A stretch of 9,990 nucleotides of DNA, from positions 1-9,990 of the forward strand of contig URFQ01000083.1 in NCBI GenBank assembly GCA_900547195.1, written 5' to 3'. Made by a program: the position numbers and the translations under genes. Each line of letters opens with the position of its first letter. Position 1 is the stretch's first letter. The notes beneath the pieces were generated by a model. The model was not told where the DNA came from, did no database searches, and was given only the letters and a program-made list of their open reading frames with translations. Positions 1 to 5,972 of the stretch are shown here, in pieces. The DNA comes from an uncultured Butyricicoccus sp. (GTDB lineage: Bacteria > Bacillota > Clostridia > Oscillospirales > Butyricicoccaceae).

Positions 1-27
1 AAAGCGCAGCTTTTGCGGGGTATGATT

Positions 28-55
28 GCGAGTTCGAGCCTCGTCATCCGCTCCA
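28..55 (+). tRNA. tRNA 3' end (T arm, acceptor strand, CCA), glycine-like; probably a fragment
   Basis: Positions 28-32 (GCGAG) pair with 40-44 (CTCGT) around a canonical TTCGAGC T loop. They are followed by a 7-nt acceptor strand CATCCGC, a U discriminator and an encoded CCA. U73 with an expected 5' acceptor of GCGGATG fits tRNA-Gly best (family knowledge). The 27 bases upstream do not form a 5-bp/7-nt anticodon arm in any register I tried, and contain no glycine anticodon loop. They also do not form a class II variable arm. I therefore read this as the 3' third of a tRNA, possibly an integration-site remnant, rather than a complete gene entering from the left. The window edge prevents certainty. 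Confidence 0.5.
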
Positions 56-60
56 AAACG

Positions 61-94
61 AAGCATCGTTTTTAGACGGTGCTTTTCTTTTTTT
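61..94 (+). terminator. Rho-independent terminator after the tRNA end
   Basis: A 9-bp stem, AAGCATCGT (61-69) with ACGGTGCTT (76-84), has one T-G wobble and a 6-nt loop, and runs into a T-rich tail at 85-94. It begins 5 nt after the CCA, as expected for a tRNA transcription unit. Confidence 0.8.
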
Positions 95-105
95 GCGAAG
101 CCTTA

Positions 106-141
106 CGCCGGGCGGCAATATTGCCACCCGGCGCGGTTTTT
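106..141 (+). terminator. Second GC-rich hairpin with T tail
   Basis: CGCCGGG (106-112) pairs with CCCGGCG (127-133). Inside it lies a second perfect inverted repeat, GGCAAT/ATTGCC (114-125). Five T residues follow GCGG at 137-141. It works best as a plus-strand terminator, a backup to the one before it. It lies just past the end of the minus-strand gene at 163-420 but has no T tract in that direction. Confidence 0.55.
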
Positions 142-162
142 GATATAATAAAAAATGATATA

Positions 163-420
163 CTATTCTATGAAATCTTCAGGCGGATACAGGCGACGCA
201 TCAGCGAAAACGCAAACCGGACGCCCTGATCGAAGCAGGCTGAGCTGTATTTTGCGAATTCGTTTTCATAATCGTCGACAGCGCGGAAAAAATCACGTTT
301 TTCATCGCGGCTCATGCCGCCGTACACCTTACGAAACTGTGGAATCTCGATAAATGAGGGCGGCGTGGGCATTTCCTTTGTACAGCAAAGCTTAAAAAGC
401 TTTTCCGCTAGGTTTTCCAT
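163..420 (-). CDS. Hypothetical 85-aa protein
   Basis: I do not recognise this small soluble protein. It has no signal peptide or membrane segment. The middle is charged (SRDEKRDFFRAVDDYENEFAK, roughly residues 37-57) and probably helical, and it ends in RLYPPEDFIE. The ATG at 420 is convincing: an AGGAGGG ribosome binding site lies 7 nt upstream, and a consensus sigma-A promoter lies about 40-65 nt upstream on the same strand. It is transcribed divergently from the XRE regulator at 504, and the two share a regulatory gap containing a pair of direct repeats, so control by that regulator is likely (inference). It could be a small conserved Firmicutes DUF protein; I cannot say which. Confidence 0.75.
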   Translation of the reverse strand: MENLAEKLFKLCCTKEMPTPPSFIEIPQFRKVYGGMSRDEKRDFFRAVDDYENEFAKYSSACFDQGVRFAFSLMRRLYPPEDFIE

Positions 421-435
421 AGTGTGCCCTCCTAA

Positions 436-480
436 ATGTCACGTATTATAACATTATTATATGCCACGATACATAACATT
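436..480. repeat. Pair of 20-bp direct repeats, candidate operators
   Basis: Positions 436-455 and 461-480 are identical at 15 of 20 bases. Both share ATG(T/C)CACG at one end and ATAACATT at the other, with the second starting exactly 25 bp after the first. The second covers the spacer of the minus-strand promoter and the first covers its likely transcription start. This is the layout expected for repressor sites, with the neighbouring XRE protein as the obvious candidate. Confidence 0.55.
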
Positions 481-485
481 GTCAA
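456..485 (-). promoter_or_regulatory. Consensus sigma-A promoter for the 85-aa gene
   Basis: Read on the minus strand: TTGACA (485-480), an 18-bp spacer, then TATAAT (461-456). Both hexamers match consensus perfectly. The start of transcription would fall near 449, about 28 nt before the ATG at 420. The repeats at 436-480 overlap it. Confidence 0.8.
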
Positions 486-503
486 GTGAAACGAGGAAAA
501 AAG

Positions 504-716
504 ATGGATTACATTGATCGTCTGAAAAGAGCCAGAAAACAAAAGCATATGCGCCAGATAGACGTAAGTACCGCTTTAGGAATTTCTCGTTCCACCTATT
601 GCATGTATGAACTGCGCAAAAATAAAATGGATGTCGAAACCTTTGGAGAAGTCTGTCGCCTGCTCGGCGTTACCCCCAGTCAGATGCTCGGGTTTGAAAA
701 TTGGGACGAGGAATAA
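504..716 (+). CDS. XRE-family helix-turn-helix regulator (70 aa)
   Basis: This is a small protein consisting almost entirely of a Cro/C1-type HTH domain. RLKRARKQKHMRQIDVS (6-22) gives helices 1-2, and ALGISRSTYCMYELRKNK (24-41) gives the turn and recognition helix. ETFGEVCRLLGVTPSQMLGF (45-64) is the usual closing helix. I chose the ATG at 504 because GAGG lies 7 nt upstream; the GTG at 486 would put that ribosome binding site inside the gene. Such single-domain regulators bind DNA as dimers and commonly repress their own region. Here the divergent gap holds a matching pair of repeats. The gene ends 44 bases before a bidirectional terminator. Confidence 0.9.
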   Translation: MDYIDRLKRARKQKHMRQIDVSTALGISRSTYCMYELRKNKMDVETFGEVCRLLGVTPSQMLGFENWDEE

Positions 717-760
717 ATTGGCTTGGTCCGCGCAAACGAACCATTGTGTCCATGCCGCGC

Positions 761-787
761 AAAAAAGGAGAGCCTTTGCTCTCCCTT
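761..787. terminator. Bidirectional terminator between the XRE gene and phoH
   Basis: GGAGAGC (767-773) and GCTCTCC (778-784) form a perfect 7-bp stem with a 4-nt loop. On the minus strand it is followed by six T residues (766-761), a strong terminator just past the phoH stop. On the plus strand it is followed by CTTTTCTC, a weaker tail that could end the XRE transcript. Confidence 0.85.
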
Positions 788-790
788 TTC

Positions 791-1801
791 TCATCTCCCG
801 GTCATCTTATGGAACCGGTATTTGCCCCCCTTCGGCGGCTTTTTTTCTTTCTTCTGCCCTTCGTATTTGTCAAACGCCTTGACAATCTGGCCGACCAGCT
901 TGTGCCGGATGACGTCGCGGCTGTTCAGCCGCACCACGCCGATGCCCTCAATGTCCGAAAGCAGCTCAGCGCACTTGGCCAGGCCGGATTCTGTGCCCGC
1001 GGGGAGGTCAATCTGTGTAATATCGCCGGTCAGGATCATGCGCGACCCCTCCCCTAAACGGGTTAGGATCAGCTTGTGCGAAACCAACGTCATGTTCTGG
1101 CATTCGTCAATCAGGCAACCCGCATTTTTAAGCGTGCGGCCGCGCATATACGCGAGCGGCGCAATCTCAATCGTCCGGTTTTCGAGATACCGCTGCACGG
1201 TGTCGTGGCCCAAAAGCTCGTCAAGCGCATCATACAGCGGGCGCAGATAGGGATCCACCTTGTTTTGCAAATCGCCGGGCAGGAAGCCCAGCTTTTCCCC
1301 GGCCTCCACTGCGGGACGGCACATGACAATACGCTCAATCTCCTTGCGCTTCAGCATGCCCACCACGGCGGCCACCGCGAGATAAGTTTTTCCCGTGCCC
1401 GCCGGACCGATGCAGATCGTGACTGTATTTTTACGCATCGCGTCCACATATTTGCGCTGGCCAATGGTACGGCACTTGATGGGGGCGCCATTGTGCGCAA
1501 TCGCAATCGTATCCTGCATGGCGGCAACCATCGCGTCGCCCTGGCCCTCGCGCACCAGATCCATGGCGCGGGACACCGCGAAATCGTCAATCGCTTCGCC
1601 GTTTTTGTGCATTTTCTCCAGCGTGCGCAGGGTTTCCAAAGCCAGCTTGACGTTTCCCTCTTCCCCACTCACGTCTACAAAGCCGCTGCGGGTGGAAATG
1701 CTGACCGAAAGGCCGCGCTCGATGGCATCCATATTGGAATCGCCCACGCCGAACAAGTCCTGCATGGCCGAAACATCCAAAGATATTTTTTCGCTGTGCA
1801 A
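791..1801 (-). CDS. phoH: PhoH family ATPase
   Basis: This is a cytoplasmic P-loop ATPase of the PhoH/YbeZ family (336 aa, normal family length). The family is linked to RNA metabolism and ribosome maturation through its usual partner YbeY; the exact reaction is not settled. Visible are Walker A GPAGTGKT (132-139), the preceding QRKYVDAM segment, a Walker B-like CLIDECQN (229-236), and the TGDITQID motif (258-265). The N-terminal 100 residues are the usual KH-like region. The start is a TTG at 1801 with GAGGA about 8 nt upstream. The frame is closed by a stop further up without any ATG or GTG, and the protein starts as family members do (HSEKISL). The C terminus is lysine-rich. It follows yqfC-yqfD, as in Bacillus, but pgpH and ybeY do not follow: a terminator ends the unit. 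Confidence 0.93.
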   Translation of the reverse strand: MHSEKISLDVSAMQDLFGVGDSNMDAIERGLSVSISTRSGFVDVSGEEGNVKLALETLRTLEKMHKNGEAIDDFAVSRAMDLVREGQGDAMVAAMQDTIAIAHNGAPIKCRTIGQRKYVDAMRKNTVTICIGPAGTGKTYLAVAAVVGMLKRKEIERIVMCRPAVEAGEKLGFLPGDLQNKVDPYLRPLYDALDELLGHDTVQRYLENRTIEIAPLAYMRGRTLKNAGCLIDECQNMTLVSHKLILTRLGEGSRMILTGDITQIDLPAGTESGLAKCAELLSDIEGIGVVRLNSRDVIRHKLVGQIVKAFDKYEGQKKEKKPPKGGKYRFHKMTGR

Positions 1802-1865
1802 CTGGGTCGTCCTCGCTTCCCTGGGATACGCGGCATCTGCGCTCCCATTTTACTATTCTATGATG

Positions 1866-1895
1866 AGTATAGCACAACCGGCGGATAAAATACAA
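1866..1895 (-). promoter_or_regulatory. Candidate sigma-A promoter for phoH
   Basis: In the 104-bp gap between yqfD and phoH, the minus strand reads TTGTAT (1895-1890), an 18-bp spacer, then TATACT (1871-1866). The -10 matches consensus at five of six bases; the -35 keeps only TTG. It would allow vegetative expression of phoH independent of the sporulation genes upstream. Confidence 0.5.
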
Positions 1896-1905
1896 GTGGG
1901 GACGG

Positions 1906-3132
1906 TCACTCCTCCGGCGGCTCCTCTTTTTCCGGCAAAACCGCCCCTTCTTCGGAAATCTCCCGGCCGATGTCCTCGGTGCAGGTTGCGTGCAGGGTCA
2001 GGCGCAGCCCGCCGTCGAGCGTCTCCACGTCGCTGCGCCAGGAATCCACGACCCCTTCGGTCATGTCCGTCTGCATACGCGCCAGAGCATTCTGTTCGGC
2101 TTTCGCCCGCGCGTCTTCCGCCGTATCCGCGACCGGCTCAGCCTCATAATAGGTGACTTCCTGCCGGATGAGCGTCACCGGCAGCACCGCGCCCCGGCCG
2201 AGCGCCAGCTGCTGCGCGGATACCTTTTTTTCGCATGCGCCCGCCGCGGCGCTGCCGCCAAAATACAGATTACATCGCCTTCCAAAGATCACCAGCGCAA
2301 ACTGTGTCTTTTTCTTCCCGGTATATCGTTTTTTTGTGCGCTCCAGCAGCCGCACCGAGGTCTCCGCCCGGCTGGTCTGCGCCGTAATTCTGCCCCAGCC
2401 GTGGCCGATATGGCCCAGGCCCTGCTCGGTTGTCGGCGGCGTGACCGCCGTGACCAGCTGCTGCCCGCGCGCGACCACATCCCCTTTTTTCACCAGCGGA
2501 TACCCGCCCAGCACCTGCATGTCGGTAATCAGGCCATCGCGGGATGCAACCACGCCGGTCACGGCCTTGTCGTCCAGCGTCTGCGGATCGCCGTCCCCGC
2601 CGAAAGCCTCGACTGTGATGACATTTCCCACCCGGCTAACAGTCACAAAATCAACCGTATCCTGCATCGCCAGCCGCACATGCTGCCGGATGGCGTTCTC
2701 ATCCACCGCATGTGCAGGCACGCCCGAATAGGCTCCCGCTTCACGCAGGACTTCACGCAGGCGGTAAGTGGATATCCCCGGCTGAGCGCGGATCTCCACG
2801 ACCCAGATAAAATGCGTGAGCGCAAAAAACAGACCGGCAAACGCCAACGCACCGGCTACCAGCACATAGCGCCGCCGCAGGCGGTGCACCGTGAATGGCA
2901 TGCCGCGCCGCCGCAGAATATGCACCCGGCAGCCGGTGCGGCCCATGCAGCCCCGCAGCCGTTTAAAATCGCGGACTGACACAGTCGCATGCAGCTCCCC
3001 GAAATCGATGCGCCGGGTGCGCCGCAGCCGGATGCCGCCGCGCGCGCAGGCATTGAGGAACCGTTCGATGGAAGCGCCCCGCACCCGGATGCGCACCTCC
3101 CCGGCCAGCAGTTCGAGCGATTTGCGTACCAC
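1906..3132 (-). CDS. yqfD: Sporulation protein YqfD
   Basis: This is a membrane protein of the YqfD family, made in the mother cell in spore formers (family knowledge); its molecular role is unclear. It is 408 aa with a basic N-terminal domain (1-85, including GEVRIRVRGASIERFLN). A single hydrophobic segment lies at about 90-112, and a long extracytoplasmic part contains KKGDVVARGQQLV (215-227). The tail is acidic (EKEEPPEE). The start is a GTG at 3132 with AGGGGG 7 nt upstream. It begins 12 bp after the yqfC stop, and the yqfC stop codon lies beside this ribosome binding site, so the two are probably translationally coupled. Order and orientation match the yqfC-yqfD-phoH block of Bacillus. 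Confidence 0.9.
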   Translation of the reverse strand: MVRKSLELLAGEVRIRVRGASIERFLNACARGGIRLRRTRRIDFGELHATVSVRDFKRLRGCMGRTGCRVHILRRRGMPFTVHRLRRRYVLVAGALAFAGLFFALTHFIWVVEIRAQPGISTYRLREVLREAGAYSGVPAHAVDENAIRQHVRLAMQDTVDFVTVSRVGNVITVEAFGGDGDPQTLDDKAVTGVVASRDGLITDMQVLGGYPLVKKGDVVARGQQLVTAVTPPTTEQGLGHIGHGWGRITAQTSRAETSVRLLERTKKRYTGKKKTQFALVIFGRRCNLYFGGSAAAGACEKKVSAQQLALGRGAVLPVTLIRQEVTYYEAEPVADTAEDARAKAEQNALARMQTDMTEGVVDSWRSDVETLDGGLRLTLHATCTEDIGREISEEGAVLPEKEEPPEE

Positions 3133-3144
3133 GTCCGTTCCCCC

Positions 3145-3420
3145 TTACCCCGCGATATATTCCAACGCGCAGACCGTGCCCGAGACCGTCAGCTCGGTCA
3201 GCGTCAGCGCCGACAGCTCCAGATCATGCCCCGTGATACGCAGCTCGCTCCCCGCAAGCGCAATGCGCATTACGGTATCGCTGTATTCCAGAATGCCGCG
3301 GTGATTTTCCACATGCACCCGCCGGTCGCCGGTCACTTCCACGCGGGACAGGCGCGGATCCAGATCCTCGGCAAGAAAATTGTCTCCCAGCTCACGCAGG
3401 CGGCCGCTCCACTGACTCAT
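3145..3420 (-). CDS. yqfC: Sporulation protein YqfC (YabP/YqfC family)
   Basis: This 91-aa protein shows the YabP/YqfC fold signature: RVEVTGDRRVHVENHRGILEY (26-46), followed by MRIALAGSELRITGHDLEL and ending in ELTVSGTVCALEY. The family is beta-rich, small, and tied to sporulation. The ATG at 3420 has GGGAGG 7 nt upstream. It is the first gene of the yqfC-yqfD unit and is preceded by a sigma-E-like promoter at 3442-3470. No oddities are seen; size and motif order are normal for the family. Confidence 0.92.
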   Translation of the reverse strand: MSQWSGRLRELGDNFLAEDLDPRLSRVEVTGDRRVHVENHRGILEYSDTVMRIALAGSELRITGHDLELSALTLTELTVSGTVCALEYIAG

Positions 3421-3441
3421 GCGTTCGCCTCCCTTCTCACA

Positions 3442-3470
3442 AGCCTATGCGCGCAGCCGCGGTGATATGC
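3442..3470 (-). promoter_or_regulatory. Sigma-E-like promoter for yqfC-yqfD
   Basis: On the minus strand, GCATATC (3470-3464) lies 14 bp ahead of CATAGGCT (3449-3442). The sigma-E consensus as I recall it is a KMATATT-type -35, about 14 bp, then CATACAAT-type -10. Six of seven -35 positions match, and the -10 keeps CATA and the final T. Both downstream genes belong to families known to be mother-cell expressed. Confidence 0.6.
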
Positions 3471-3491
3471 CGCCCGGGCGGCGCATACAGA
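3463..3491 (+). promoter_or_regulatory. Sigma-E-like promoter for ylbJ
   Basis: On the plus strand, TGATATG (3463-3469) is followed by a 14-bp spacer and CATACAGA (3484-3491). The -10 half matches the sigma-E consensus CATACA exactly. Transcription would start near 3499, ahead of the GGAGGG at 3515-3520. It shares its ATAT core (3465-3468) with the opposing yqfC promoter. Confidence 0.6.
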
Positions 3492-3526
3492 TAAGGGTAT
3501 GAAACTTTGCCTTTGGAGGGACGTCC

Positions 3527-4636
3527 ATGAAACACCGCTTTTTGCCCGCAGCCGCGGCGCTCGCTTTGTTTTCCGCCCTGATTTTCGGCGCGGACGCAGC
3601 CCGTGAGGGCGCGCGCACCGGGCTGTCGCTGTCCTTCCAGATGGCGGTCCCGGCCTTATTCCCGTTTTTCGTTGCCGGCGCGCTGCTGACCGACACAGGC
3701 GTGGCCGCCGCGCTCGGCCGCGCATGCGCATGGCCGCTGTGGAAGCTATACGGCTTGCCAGGCGAAGCCGCGGGCGCGCTCGTTTTAGGGCTGACCGGCG
3801 GATACCCGGTCGGCGTACAGGCCGCGGCCGATCTGTACGCCGCCGGACGGTTGGACAAGGCGCAGGCAGAACACCTGCTCGGCTTCTGCAACAACACCGG
3901 CCCGGCGTTCATTGTGGGCGTGTGCGGCGCCGGGGTGTTCGGATCGGTGCGGGTCGGGCTGCTCCTATACGCCCTTCACATTTTGTCCGCTCTGCTGACC
4001 GGTCTGGCTTTGACGCACCCTGGACGCGGCGCTCCGTCGCCCTCTGCCGCCCGCCGGGAATCCCCTCGTCCGCCGTTTACATCCGCGCTGGTACGCGCCT
4101 GCGAACGCGCGGCGGAAACCAGCATTAAGGTCGCAGCCTTCATCACCCTGTTTGCCGTGTTCGCGTCCTTGCTCGATGCCTGCGGTGCGCTGCGCGCCTG
4201 CATGGCCGTGCTTGCGCCGGCCTGCCGCTTGCTTGGCATGCCTGCGGACGCTGCCGCGCCGCTTACTTTCGGCGCCATGGAGCTGACGCGCGGGTTGTTT
4301 CTCCTGCCCGAAGCCGGGCTGCCTCAGCGCTTCGCGCTGCCCATAGCGAGTATCCTGCTCGCCTTTGGCGGGCTGTCGGTCTGGTGCCAGTCGCTTAGCC
4401 TTGCCGCGGGCAGCGGCGTGTCGTTAAGGCGCTGCTTTTTTGGAAAAATCCTGCACGCGGCCATCGCGGGTGCGCTGACCGTTCTCTGGTGTGCCGCCGC
4501 CCCGCAGCCGTTTCCGGTCTTTGCACCGGCGGAAACACTGTTGCCTCTCTGCCCGGTATGGATGCAGGCCATACCGATTGTCATGATTGTGTTAATCAAC
4601 TTAAAGTTCCTAAAGCGAGTTAAGGATAACTTATAG
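3527..4636 (+). CDS. ylbJ: Sporulation integral membrane protein YlbJ
   Basis: This is a polytopic membrane protein (369 aa; Bacillus YlbJ is somewhat longer) with nucleoside-recognition/gate-type repeats. In Bacillus it is made in the mother cell and contributes to spore formation; the transported molecule is unknown to me. Diagnostic stretches are PALFPFFVAGALLTDTG (42-58), GLTGGYPVGVQAAADL (88-103), FCNNTGPAFIVG (120-131) and the second-half partner AFGGLSVWCQSLSLA (279-293). A poorly conserved proline/serine/arginine-rich loop at about 165-185 separates the two halves. The ATG at 3527 has GGAGGG six bases upstream. The gene is divergent from yqfC and both have sigma-E-like promoters. It is extremely GC-rich; the sequence turns AT-rich immediately after the stop. 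Confidence 0.88.
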   Translation: MKHRFLPAAAALALFSALIFGADAAREGARTGLSLSFQMAVPALFPFFVAGALLTDTGVAAALGRACAWPLWKLYGLPGEAAGALVLGLTGGYPVGVQAAADLYAAGRLDKAQAEHLLGFCNNTGPAFIVGVCGAGVFGSVRVGLLLYALHILSALLTGLALTHPGRGAPSPSAARRESPRPPFTSALVRACERAAETSIKVAAFITLFAVFASLLDACGALRACMAVLAPACRLLGMPADAAAPLTFGAMELTRGLFLLPEAGLPQRFALPIASILLAFGGLSVWCQSLSLAAGSGVSLRRCFFGKILHAAIAGALTVLWCAAAPQPFPVFAPAETLLPLCPVWMQAIPIVMIVLINLKFLKRVKDNL

Positions 4637-4647
4637 TTGCAAATCCC

Positions 4648-4691
4648 TTATATTTTTTAATATGCATCGCATATATGTCCAAAAAATATAA
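4648..4691. repeat. AT-rich double inverted repeat
   Basis: TTATATTTTTT (4648-4658) is the perfect complement of AAAAAATATAA (4681-4691). Nested inside is ATATGC (4660-4665) with GCATAT (4669-4674) around a 3-nt loop. It lies 11 bp after the ylbJ stop, so it may stabilise or end that mRNA, although there is no clean T tail. Confidence 0.55.
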
Positions 4692-4755
4692 TATCAAGAA
4701 AGTATACCACTGCAACGAACGCCGCAAAATACATCTTCTCTATAGGCACAAATAA

Positions 4756-4787
4756 GGAGCGCCGCAGATTGTATTCTGCAACGCTCC
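4756..4787. terminator. Hairpin, possible terminator
   Basis: GGAGCG (4756-4761) pairs with CGCTCC (4782-4787). GCAGA (4764-4768) pairs with TCTGC (4775-4779) inside, separated by a CC/AA internal loop. The plus side has only a weak T tail (CATCTTTC); the minus side has TTATTTG. It is structured RNA of uncertain use, possibly ending ylbJ transcription. Confidence 0.4.
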
Positions 4788-4850
4788 CATCTTTCGTGCG
4801 GAACATTTAGGCATAATTATCAAATATTTTATCTCAAATTCAGTTAATTT

Positions 4851-4879
4851 TCCAAAATATTTTTATTTTATCCAAAATA
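4851..4879 (+). repeat. Direct repeat TCCAAAATA, 20-bp period, upstream of -35
   Basis: TCCAAAATA occurs at 4851-4859 and again at 4871-4879, exactly 20 bp apart, ending one base before the TTGACA at 4881. Looser CAAAT copies lie further upstream (4821, 4835). About two helical turns of spacing places both on one face of the DNA, as for an activator dimer or an A-tract UP element. Confidence 0.4.
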
Positions 4880-4880
4880 A

Positions 4881-4911
4881 TTGACATATTCCCGAATTTA
4901 TGGTTTTATAT
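4881..4911 (+). promoter_or_regulatory. Sigma-A promoter for the secreted-protein gene
   Basis: A perfect TTGACA (4881-4886) is followed, with 17-19 bp spacing, by an AT-rich -10 zone (TTTTAT/TTTATA/TTATAT at 4904-4911). The exact -10 is ambiguous. It leaves a leader of about 95 bases before the ATG at 5014. Confidence 0.6.
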
Positions 4912-5013
4912 ATGCAGATTATGAACCATGGTGCATATGTTAATAAATAGGTTACTTTTAATGAAGCACAAAAAAAGTTTCATGCAAGGAATACTATATT
5001 ACGGAAGGAGTAT

Positions 5014-5488
5014 ATGGTTGCTTCAGGTAATCATAAAAGTGTTTATGAAAAGATTTTTCGTGTTTTTTCGTCGATTTGCATCCTTATAACAGGATTTATT
5101 GTTCCGGCGCAAGCGGTAGTTACAACGGAATATAAGAATGGATTCCGTTATATTACTGCCAAAAGCGAGGCTGAGGTTGACTGGTCTCTCCTGGATGAAC
5201 GCACAGTTATCAATATAATCCATCCAAGCAATCAAAGCGGTGCTGCACGAAACGAAAATTCCGGCATAGAACCTTATAATACTTAATCCCACTTCGGTTC
5301 CGTACGATATAAGAAAATGGGCTGCCGGAACGAAGTTATACCATGATACGGTTCCAGCTTACGGAAATCAATATCGCACCATTTCCATTGACAGCGTTTC
5401 GTCGTCCTGGTATTGTGAATTTAGAAAAACGGAGATATCGGGCGGAGATATTATTTTGGAGGTTGAAAAATCTCCGCTGGATACATAA
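5014..5488 (+). pseudogene. Secreted hypothetical protein, interrupted by a +1 frameshift
   Basis: Reading from the ATG at 5014 (GGAAGGAG just upstream) gives a clear signal peptide: a charged start, hydrophobic FSSICILITGFIVPAQA (18-34), and probable cleavage after AQA. It then gives VVTTEYKNGFRYITAKSEAE... and stops at 5286 after 90 residues. The next frame is open from 5269 to a TAA at 5486-5488 and continues in the same protein style (NPTSVPYDIRKWAAGTK..., SWYCEFRKTEIS, GGDIILEVEK). Removing one T from the CTT at 5282-5284 would join the two as EPYNT-NPTSVPYDI, giving about 156 aa. I do not recognise the family. Base composition is much lower in GC than in the flanking core genes. It may be a pseudogene, a sequencing error or a functional frameshift. 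The next gene starts 25 bp after the restored stop, so the two probably form a unit. Confidence 0.65.
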
Positions 5489-5513
5489 CGAGCTCTTTTT
5501 ACGGAGGTTCCTT

Positions 5514-5969
5514 ATGAAACTGCAACCGCATCGCGGCATGTGGCTCGCGCTGGCCGTTCTGGCGGCGTTCGTAATTGGGCTGGCGCTGGGACGATCCTCA
5601 GGCAACGGGCCGGCATATCAGGAGCCGGGCGTCGAGCTGACAACCTATTCCCTGACTCCGGAGCAGCAGACTGAGTTGGAGCGGCGCATCACGGAGCGCG
5701 ATGCCGGCGGGTTGATCCCATTTCTGGACGGAATCCTTGGAGAGGACTTCGGCGGAACGATGTTTGCCGGTTCCTATGGCTTCAGCACACTGTTCGGAGA
5801 TTTTGAGGTCAATATTGAAACCGACCCAAACGGTTCAAAGCAGTACACCTGCTACAAGCATCACTTCATTCTCAAGGGCAATAGCCTGTACGAAGTCACC
5901 CTTGCCAATCCTCCGCTGCTCGGAATCAGAAACGAGGAGCACCGCATTCTCTATTACGTGGATAAATGA
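5514..5969 (+). CDS. Membrane-anchored hypothetical protein (151 aa)
   Basis: I do not recognise this protein. An N-terminal signal anchor, MWLALAVLAAFVIGLALG (9-26), is followed by a short linker and an extracytoplasmic domain of about 115 residues. That domain contains a helix (LTPEQQTELERRITERDAGG, 47-66), a glycine-rich middle and a beta-like end (YEVTLANPPLLG, HRILYYVDK). There is no lipobox. The ATG at 5514 is preferred over in-frame upstream starts from 5343, because GGAGG lies 6 nt upstream and the earlier codons overlap the tail of the secreted gene. The gene is GC-richer than the one before it, so the two may have different origins despite sharing a transcript. A strong terminator follows directly. 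Confidence 0.8.
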   Translation: MKLQPHRGMWLALAVLAAFVIGLALGRSSGNGPAYQEPGVELTTYSLTPEQQTELERRITERDAGGLIPFLDGILGEDFGGTMFAGSYGFSTLFGDFEVNIETDPNGSKQYTCYKHHFILKGNSLYEVTLANPPLLGIRNEEHRILYYVDK

Positions 5970-5972
5970 AAA

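Larger units (their letters stand above)
4637..5013. other. AT-rich 377-bp intergenic region
   Basis: No gene is seen here. Composition falls abruptly from the GC-rich ylbJ to strongly AT-rich. It holds two hairpins (4648-4691 and 4756-4787), a 20-bp-phased direct repeat (4851-4879) and a promoter (4881-4911). A 53-codon frame starting at 4928 lacks a ribosome binding site and overlaps the secreted gene, so I do not count it. Confidence 0.7.

Noticed and set aside
1..55. Complete class II tRNA (Ser, Leu or Tyr) entering from the left
   Set aside because: The discriminator is U, and the region 5' of the T arm does not form a variable-arm stem. I could not exclude it fully because the window cuts the 5' side.
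1076..2979. Long plus-strand frames opposite phoH and yqfD
   Set aside because: They are antisense shadows of GC-rich genes; composition is biased and no motif or start signal is seen.
4928..5089. 53-codon frame before and across the secreted gene start
   Set aside because: No ribosome binding site at 4928, and it overlaps the secreted gene's ribosome binding site and signal peptide.
5343..5513. Upstream start for the 151-aa anchored protein
   Set aside because: It would add 57 residues overlapping the tail of the secreted gene and bury the GGAGG at 5503-5507, leaving the signal anchor internal.
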